This document shows positions 7,134 through 11,030 of a DNA stretch of 11,030 nt, piece after piece (within the stretch, counting starts at the first letter, position 1; the number at the start of each line of letters is the position of its first letter). The position numbers and the translations under genes are program-made. Source of the stretch: Deltaproteobacteria bacterium (GTDB taxonomy: Bacteria; Desulfobacterota; Desulfobacteria; Desulfobacterales; ETH-SRB1); contig JAFDFV010000144.1 of NCBI GenBank assembly GCA_019309665.1, forward strand, positions 1-11,030, given 5' to 3'. The notes beneath the pieces were generated by a model, which was not told the origin of the DNA, searched no databases, and was given only the letters and a program-made list of their open reading frames with translations.

Positions 7134-7170
7134 TCACGGCTTGAAACTTGAAATTGGAAAGTAGAAATTT
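7133..7170 (+). repeat. Imperfect inverted-repeat arm, left
   Basis: Pairs with 7291-7326. Shared blocks are TTCACGG, TTGAAATT and TAGAAATTT; the left arm carries about four extra nucleotides after TTCACGG. Confidence 0.7.
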
Positions 7171-7177
7171 AGGAGAA

Positions 7178-7285
7178 ATGAAACGAGTTTACGAGTTGGA
7201 TGTTTACAACCTATCGGAATACAAAACAATAGTTGAAAAACTCGGCTCCAAATTGAATACGTTCATCAACAGTACAAAAGCATGA
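7178..7285 (+). pseudogene. Four-helix-bundle (23S rRNA-IVP/S23-like) protein gene with internal in-frame deletion
   Basis: A 35-residue plus-strand ORF with a good ribosome-binding site (AGGAG, 2 nt before the ATG). Its first 14 residues, MKRVYELDVYNLSE, look like the first helix of four-helix-bundle proteins. The rest, YKTIVEKLGSKLNTFINSTKA, looks like the last helix and the C-terminal end. The family normally has around 115-125 residues, so roughly two thirds, covering the middle helices, is absent with the frame kept. A functional bundle is not possible from this product. This identification comes from remembered family sequence and rests on short matches; a profile search of the two halves separately would settle it. 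Confidence 0.5.
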
Positions 7286-7290
7286 AGGCC

Positions 7291-7326
7291 AAATTTCTAA
7301 TTTCTAATTTCAACGTTCCGTGAACG
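7291..7326 (-). repeat. Imperfect inverted-repeat arm, right (7-mer periodicity)
   Basis: Reverse complement is similar to 7133-7170. Read on the minus strand it contains GAAATTA, GAAATTA, GAAATTT in tandem, a clear 7-nt period. Confidence 0.72.
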
Positions 7327-7383
7327 CTTACCTATTTTGAAAGGTTGCAGCAATAACCAAAACATAAAACAGGAGGTTCCCAT

Positions 7384-7557
7384 ATGATAAAACAACGGAA
7401 AAAGAATAAAAGAAAAAAGCCTTCCAGTAAAGGTTTTACAGCAAACACCGCAAAGTCCGGAAAAATCAATACTTCAACGAAATATGAGACCTGTGATGAG
7501 CAACTTAGTCCATATGGCGGGCTTTTGGCAGTGATCAAGTTTTTTGATTTGGTGTAA
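7384..7557 (+). pseudogene. N-terminal stump of an IS1380-like transposase
   Basis: A 57-codon ORF on the strand opposite to all intact genes, with a strong ribosome-binding site (AGGAGG, 7 nt before the ATG). It begins with a very basic stretch (KQRKKNKRKKPSSK). It then has CDEQLSPYGGLLAVIKFFDLV, which resembles the start of IS1380/IS4-group transposases, where a conserved Gly-Gly follows a short N-terminal tail. It stops at TAA 7555-7557 before any catalytic residue, so the rest of the element is deleted. Neither end can be recognised. It is probably debris from the event that brought the neighbouring toxin-antitoxin pair or removed the middle of the second dehydratase copy. Identification is from memory of the family and moderate. 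Confidence 0.5.
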
Positions 7558-7572
7558 CAATTTAGCCTTTTG

Positions 7573-7609
7573 AAAAAAAATCTGAGTAGCCAGCACCTTC
7601 TGGCGCTAC
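7573..7609 (-). terminator. Possible intrinsic terminator after the PIN toxin gene
   Basis: The segment 7586-7609 folds as an 8-bp stem (GTAGC plus CAG against CTG plus GCTAC, with a 2-nt bulge) around a 6-nt loop. On the minus strand it is followed after 5 nt by eight T residues (7580-7573). It lies 10 nt past the toxin stop, where a terminator of the module would be expected. The gap between stem and T-tract makes it imperfect. Confidence 0.5.
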
Positions 7610-7618
7610 ATGGACAGC

Positions 7619-8080
7619 TCAGGTATCAAAGGATAGGGCTAAATTTTGGGGGATAGCTTTTTTAAAGTGAGTATCATTGGAAATAAATAATTCCACACCA
7701 TTTGATAGACCTGAAGCTATTATCAGGCTGTCGATAGTTCTTAATTTTGACCAGCAGATCAGTGTGTTTCTTCCGATGTGTTCTAAAACATCCGTAGTTA
7801 TTTCCTGACAGGAAATGTTTGGAAAATTTAAAAGATAATTTTTAACCTCCTGAGCATTCTGGTGATGCCCTTTTTTTATCGGCCCCTGCATAACTTCCGC
7901 AACAGAAACGATCGATAACACAGCAGAGGCATCACCCATTTCAATCATATTAAATATTAATCTGGAAAGCGGTTCATAGGGTTGTATCATGTCGGTCAAA
8001 TAAATTATGATATTGGTATCAATCAACATTTTTTTGCCGCTGATTCTTTTTTTAAGCGTTGAGGCTGTAATTGTTTTCAT
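7619..8080 (-). CDS. PIN-domain ribonuclease toxin (VapC-like)
   Basis: A 153-residue PIN-domain protein, expected to be a Mg-dependent endoribonuclease restrained by the antitoxin encoded just before it. The four acidic active-site positions are all present: D21 in LIDTNIIIYL, E62 in SVAEVMQG, D117 in RTIDSLI and D136 in ISNDTHF. The start overlaps the end of the AbrB-like gene by 4 nt (ATGA), the usual coupling of VapBC pairs. The module sits within a duplicated, broken glycosyltransferase copy and has no role in polysaccharide synthesis. RNA target is not predictable. The gene looks intact, so the pair may persist by addiction in an otherwise decaying stretch. Confidence 0.88.
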   Translation of the reverse strand: MKTITASTLKKRISGKKMLIDTNIIIYLTDMIQPYEPLSRLIFNMIEMGDASAVLSIVSVAEVMQGPIKKGHHQNAQEVKNYLLNFPNISCQEITTDVLEHIGRNTLICWSKLRTIDSLIIASGLSNGVELFISNDTHFKKAIPQNLALSFDT

Positions 8081-8316
8081 CGCACTTTTCGTTCCTCATC
8101 AACATATGCTTTAATTTCATCGGGAGTCTTGCCAAAACTTTGTGCCGTTAACCCTGCCAATTTTTGAGTAAAAGAAGTTACCGGCTGCAAAATGATTTTA
8201 TTTTCTTCCTTATGTAATAAAATTTTTGTGCCCGCCTTTATGTTCATTTCTTTTCGGAGGCTGGCAGGCAAAACAATGTAGCCTCTACTTGAAACTGTCA
8301 CATTAGTTGATTCCAT
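8077..8316 (-). CDS. AbrB/MazE-type antitoxin of the PIN module
   Basis: A 79-residue protein with an N-terminal SpoVT/AbrB swapped-hairpin DNA-binding domain (residues 3-48: TNVTVSSRGYIVLPASLRKEMNIKAGTKI) and a C-terminal tail (about 50-79) that would wrap around the toxin. It is expected to neutralise the PIN protein and repress its own promoter. I chose the ATG at 8316-8314 over the TTG two codons upstream, because GGAG lies 8 nt before the ATG but only 3 nt before the TTG. The toxin start overlaps its stop by 4 nt. A promoter with paired direct repeats precedes it. Confidence 0.87.
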   Translation of the reverse strand: MESTNVTVSSRGYIVLPASLRKEMNIKAGTKILLHKEENKIILQPVTSFTQKLAGLTAQSFGKTPDEIKAYVDEERKVR

Positions 8317-8332
8317 ATGCAAATCTCCATTT

Positions 8333-8376
8333 TATATGTCAAATTACATTTTAGCAGCAGTTAAATATATGTCAAA
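8333..8376 (-). promoter_or_regulatory. Promoter and likely operator of the AbrB/PIN module
   Basis: On the minus strand there is a perfect -35 (TTGACA, 8375-8370), a 16-nt spacer and a -10-like TAAAAT (8353-8348). The 11-mer TTTGACATATA occurs twice, at 8376-8366 (covering the -35) and 8343-8333 (near the transcription start), 33 bp or about three helical turns apart. That placement suits cooperative binding by a dimeric AbrB-type repressor. Sites are seen; binding is inferred. Confidence 0.6.
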
Positions 8377-8613
8377 CAAAAAATGCAGAATGCTGATTTC
8401 TCTCTGAAAGTCGGAAATGATGATCGGCTTTATGCCATACGTATCAGCGAGATAGCTCATGTCCCCTTCTTTAGCAGATACTTTTCCAGCAACAAGGACT
8501 GATTGGAATTGATCAGGATCAAGTCCTTGGGTCAGAAGTATTACATGAATAGCCGGTCCTCCTATGTTCAGACGGGCTATAATTCTTAATATTTTTGTTT
8601 TTCGATTTCTCAC
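8344..8613 (-). pseudogene. N-terminal stump of a GT4 glycosyltransferase (second copy)
   Basis: An 89-codon frame starting at GTG 8613-8611, which overlaps the dehydratase stop by 4 nt (GTGA). Residues up to ISI (about 76) match the start of the full-length enzyme at 1203-2489 (KILRIIARLNIGGPAIH, then LTQGLDPDQFQSVLV). A single extra codon in the copy gives three Ile instead of two. Beyond that the frame runs 13 codons into unrelated sequence (LHFLFDIYLTAAKM) that holds the promoter of the toxin-antitoxin module. The donor-binding domain and E-x7-E motif are missing, so it is not an enzyme. Its overlap with the dehydratase shows the likely ancestral gene order. Confidence 0.88.
8393..8600. 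repeat. Direct duplication, copy of 2275-2479
   Basis: The segment matches 2275-2479 in the same orientation, with one 3-nt insertion (GAT) in the 8.4-kb copy. It encodes the first ~75 residues of the same glycosyltransferase. Similarity stops at CTGATTTC on one side and near the start codon on the other. Confidence 0.88.
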
Positions 8614-10514
8614 ACTACTGCTTCATCATCTGATATCGTATATTCGGGCACAATCTCTTTCATCTTTTTCTTAATCCCCTTTGCATCGTGTGCATCCGCC
8701 AGTGCCTTCAATTCCTTTATTTTTTCATCAAGACAATTTAAATTATTATGTTGTGAGTTTTGAATATTTGGCTCTCCACTTTGAACACCGTTTCGCAATA
8801 CAAGAATCTTCTCATGCCCGGTCTTTACAATCCCTTCTCCCTCTGTAATCAACTCCTCGTAAAGTTTTTCACCCGGCCTGAGACCAATAAATTTTATCTC
8901 AATATCTGTATCAGGTTCTTTTCCGGAAAGACGGATCAGGTCCCTGGCCATATCAACTATTTTGACCGGCGTCCCCATTTCAAGGATAAAAATCTCACCA
9001 CCCTCGCCCATGGTAAATGCCTGAAGTATGAGCTGGGCAGCTTCTTCAATAATCATAAAAAAACGGGTTATTTCCGGATGCGTAATAGTCAAGGGGCCGC
9101 CCTTTTCGATTTGATGGCAAAACAGTGGAATTACCGATCCAGACGAACCGATCACATTCCCAAAACGCACTGCAATAAACTTAGTCGAACCGGACGAATA
9201 AAATTGCACGATCTTTTCAGTAATGCGCTTTGACGCCCCCATTATATTAGTAGGACGCACTGCTTTATCCGTGGACACCAAGACAAACCGGTCAATCTTA
9301 TGAGCAATTGCCGCTTTGACAAGGGTATTTGTTCCGACAATATTAGAATATACCGCCTCCCATGGATTTCTTTCCACTAATGGAACATGCTTATAGGCGG
9401 CCGCGTGAAAGACTATATCCGGCTTGTATTTTCTGAAGACATCATCAACCAATGCCTTATCCTGTATCCTGCCAAGCACCGCCCGATATTTTATGTAAGT
9501 AACCACGTGCTTGAGTTCCATTTGAATCGAATATAGATTGCTTTCTCCTGCATCAAACAAAACCACAAGGGATGGCCCATACTTGCAGATCTGCCGGCAC
9601 AGTTCAGAACCAATCGAACCGCCGGCCCCTGTAATTAACACACACTTGTCTTTCAAAAAATCCGAAATCTTATCATTTTCAAGCTGGACAGGATGCCTTC
9701 CAAGAAGATCTTTGTATGAAATATCTCGGATTGCCTTGATACTGATTTTGCCGTCAATAATTTCCCCCATCCCTGGAAGTGTCTTATAGGGAATCCTTGT
9801 CAAATCACAGATCTCCACAATACGCCGCATCTCTTTTCCAACCGCAGACGGCGCGGCAATCAGAATTTCATCCACACCTTCGTTTTTTACAATCTTTTTG
9901 AGATCGTTAACATTGCCGAGAACCTTTATCCCATGGATTTGTTTGCCAACCTTATTTTTATCGTCATCAACAAAGCCAACGACCCTGTATTTCATCTTCA
10001 GATTATCATAAATCTCACGAACAACCTTTTCCCCTGCGTCACCAGCGCCGATTATGATCATTTTTTTATATTCGTTGCCGTTGATGCCATTCTTTTTAAG
10101 AGAAAAGGTAGTAGTAGATAAAAGGCACCGGATGGCGAGTCTGATACCAGCTATTAATATCAAGGAGAAAAGAGCGTCAATGATAAATATGGACCGCGAA
10201 AAACCCTGAAATCTGCTGAACATGAGTATCACAGTAATAATAATGGCAGAACTCACAACGACCGCCTTGATCACATTAAACAGATCAACAATGCCTGTAT
10301 AACGCCACATGCCACGATAAAGATTAAAGAAGTAAAATACCGCCAATTTACACAGCAGGATGGGGACAATGGTCTGCTTTATAACCAGCAGTTCATTTGC
10401 CCCGACATGAGCTTCAAACCGCACAATATAGGCCAAACAATAAGCGATGGCCAATAGAACAATATCGGCCAGAATCAAAACAAACAAATTTTTATTTATC
10501 AGTATCTTTTTCAT
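8610..10514 (-). CDS. Membrane-bound nucleotide-sugar 4,6-dehydratase (FlaA1/CapD/WbpM family)
   Basis: A 634-residue enzyme expected to convert a UDP-N-acetylhexosamine to its 4-keto-6-deoxy form, the first step to sugars such as QuiNAc, FucNAc or bacillosamine. Four or five membrane helices fill residues 8-130. A first Rossmann domain starts at KKMIIIGAGDAGE (151-162). The catalytic extended-SDR domain starts at CVLITGAGGSIGSE (291-304) and includes AAAYKHVPLVE. The active site is the SMK type of large WbpM homologues: S414 in LVSTDK, M425 and K429 in NIMGASKR, with Met where other SDRs have Tyr. Length is normal. The start overlaps the PIN gene stop by 4 nt (ATGA), with an AAGGG-type ribosome-binding site, and the end overlaps the glycosyltransferase stump by 4 nt. 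A C-terminal portion is duplicated at 6771-7125. Confidence 0.94.
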   Translation of the reverse strand: MKKILINKNLFVLILADIVLLAIAYCLAYIVRFEAHVGANELLVIKQTIVPILLCKLAVFYFFNLYRGMWRYTGIVDLFNVIKAVVVSSAIIITVILMFSRFQGFSRSIFIIDALFSLILIAGIRLAIRCLLSTTTFSLKKNGINGNEYKKMIIIGAGDAGEKVVREIYDNLKMKYRVVGFVDDDKNKVGKQIHGIKVLGNVNDLKKIVKNEGVDEILIAAPSAVGKEMRRIVEICDLTRIPYKTLPGMGEIIDGKISIKAIRDISYKDLLGRHPVQLENDKISDFLKDKCVLITGAGGSIGSELCRQICKYGPSLVVLFDAGESNLYSIQMELKHVVTYIKYRAVLGRIQDKALVDDVFRKYKPDIVFHAAAYKHVPLVERNPWEAVYSNIVGTNTLVKAAIAHKIDRFVLVSTDKAVRPTNIMGASKRITEKIVQFYSSGSTKFIAVRFGNVIGSSGSVIPLFCHQIEKGGPLTITHPEITRFFMIIEEAAQLILQAFTMGEGGEIFILEMGTPVKIVDMARDLIRLSGKEPDTDIEIKFIGLRPGEKLYEELITEGEGIVKTGHEKILVLRNGVQSGEPNIQNSQHNNLNCLDEKIKELKALADAHDAKGIKKKMKEIVPEYTISDDEAVV

Positions 10515-10945
10515 CTATTCGACCCTTTTTTAAAAGGGTTTTCAATTAAAATACCTTCAATTATCTGACCATGGTTCAAATCTTCAGTGAGAATTTTATC
10601 GGCTTTTGCATTATAAGCAGCAGCAATGATTAAAGAATCCCAAAAAGATAAATGGTGCCTCTCTTCAATCTCGGAAGCAAATAATATTGTTTTGATTCCG
10701 TTCATCTCAACATGCCAAACCAGATAACTCTCAACAATTCCCCTTGCCTTTGATTTTGACAAAGGATTTAAAATCTTGCGTGTAACATTCACGTAAAATT
10801 CCTGTAATACTTGAGCACTGATAATTCCCATTCTATTTTCCCACAGATTTAGCATAAGGTCAGCGGAGATTTCATTTTTACCACCTGCGTCCAGGTCATG
10901 TGCGTATATCAAAATATTAGTATCTATAAAGATTTTACCTTTCAT
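10511..10945 (-). CDS. PIN-domain protein, probable toxin of a second TA pair
   Basis: A 144-residue PIN-domain protein, probably a VapC-like ribonuclease. Active-site acids, numbered from the chosen start, are D8 (FIDTNILIYAHD), E49 (QVLQEF), D103 (SFWDSLI) and D122 (TEDLNHG). I chose ATG 10945-10943, because AGGAG sits 6 nt before it and the family begins right before the FIDTN strand; a start 11 codons upstream would add an unneeded tail. It overlaps the end of an upstream gene by 11 nt and the dehydratase start by 4 nt. It is therefore translationally linked to the first polysaccharide gene, an uncommon arrangement. Confidence 0.85.
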   Translation of the reverse strand: MKGKIFIDTNILIYAHDLDAGGKNEISADLMLNLWENRMGIISAQVLQEFYVNVTRKILNPLSKSKARGIVESYLVWHVEMNGIKTILFASEIEERHHLSFWDSLIIAAAYNAKADKILTEDLNHGQIIEGILIENPFKKGSNR

Positions 10946-11030
10946 GAAGCTCCTCTCTTGAAACCGCAATTTTTCCACCCAAATGAAATCCCTGATTGAT
11001 ATTGATTAAAGCCTTTCGTTTAAACAATTC
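10935..11030 (-). CDS. C-terminal end of a small gene upstream of the PIN gene, likely antitoxin (partial)
   Basis: An open frame enters from beyond the window edge and gives 31 residues, ending LGGKIAVSREELHER, with stop TAA at 10937-10935. It overlaps the PIN gene by 11 nt. Its position, short overlap and partner suggest the antitoxin, but I do not recognise the family from this tail, and the start lies outside the window. Confidence 0.55.
   Translation of the reverse strand, partial: ELFKRKALININQGFHLGGKIAVSREELHER

Larger units (their letters stand above)
7133..7326. mobile_element. Remnant of an inverted-repeat-armed four-helix-bundle cassette
   Basis: About 194 bp bounded by imperfect inverted arms (7133-7170 and 7291-7326) with one short plus-strand ORF between them. 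The arms share TTCACGG at the outer edge and TTGAAATT and TAGAAATTT further in; the right arm is built from a repeating 7-mer, GAAATTA. There is no transposase. The plan mirrors the GxxExxY unit at 2508-2940. The element abuts the break in the truncated dehydratase copy, and its outer edge supplies that fragment's apparent start codon. Structure is seen; mobility is inferred. Confidence 0.5.
7327..7618. other. Decayed intergenic debris (continues the gene-poor zone 7133-7618)
   Basis: Between the broken dehydratase copy and the toxin gene there is no intact gene. In this part I see only the transposase stump at 7384-7557 and the possible terminator at 7573-7609. The 57 nt before the stump hold its ribosome-binding site and no recognisable insertion-sequence end. 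Confidence 0.6.

Noticed and set aside
7133..7326. Diversity-generating retroelement or 23S rRNA intervening sequence
   Set aside because: The four-helix-bundle family occurs in both contexts, but the window has no reverse transcriptase, no template/variable repeat pair and no rRNA.
7332..7538. 68-codon minus-strand open frame
   Set aside because: It is the antisense of the transposase stump, which has a strong ribosome-binding site and a recognisable start; the minus frame has neither.
8760..9233. 157-codon plus-strand open frame
   Set aside because: It is antisense to the conserved C-terminal part of the dehydratase; a similar antisense frame at 6921-7151 exists only because the sequence is duplicated.

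Overview
The window is an AT-rich stretch of bacterial chromosome carrying part of a surface-polysaccharide (O-antigen/capsule/exopolysaccharide type) locus. Every intact gene lies on the minus strand, so the locus is transcribed from high to low coordinates. Genus cannot be read from the sequence. A FlaA1/CapD-type dehydratase, a Wzx/Wzy pair, PIN toxin modules, a GxxExxY gene and an IS1380-like remnant together would suit an environmental Gram-negative such as a Desulfobacterota member, but that is inference.

Layout in the direction of transcription: (1) the end of an unrecognised small gene and a PIN-domain toxin (11030-10511), whose stop overlaps the start of (2) a full-length nucleotide-sugar 4,6-dehydratase (10514-8610). 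Its stop overlaps (3) the N-terminal stump of a glycosyltransferase (8613-8344), cut off by (4) a VapBC-like AbrB/PIN module with its own promoter and a possible terminator (8376-7573). Next is (5) a junkyard (7557-7133) holding a plus-strand transposase stump and an internally deleted four-helix-bundle gene between inverted repeats. (6) A second, broken copy of the dehydratase 3' end (7133-6771) is followed by (7) a Wzy-like polymerase/ligase, a Wzx flippase and a GT4 glycosyltransferase (6677-2910). Then come (8) a GxxExxY gene inside a perfect 30-bp inverted repeat (2940-2508) and (9) two further GT4 glycosyltransferases (2489-124).

How the genes work together: the dehydratase would make a 4-keto-6-deoxy UDP-sugar precursor, the three GT-B enzymes would build the repeat unit on the cytoplasmic face, Wzx would flip it and the Wzy-like protein would polymerise or ligate it. 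No initiating phosphoglycosyltransferase, chain-length regulator or export gene is visible, so the locus continues outside the window.

The main surprise is the architecture. Dehydratase 3' end and glycosyltransferase 5' end are fused by a 4-nt overlap in one copy (8610-8613). In the second copy the same two ends stand about 4.3 kb apart, with wzy-wzx-GT between them. Short-period repeats sit at both seams: a run of five 7-mers at one and the GxxExxY inverted-repeat element at the other. Two single-gene units (GxxExxY and the four-helix-bundle remnant) have the same plan: one small ORF, no transposase, flanked by inverted arms made of short tandem repeats. These repeats also rewrite gene ends by supplying stop codons. 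I read this as a recombination-driven polysaccharide locus decorated by repeat-armed, non-autonomous gene cassettes.
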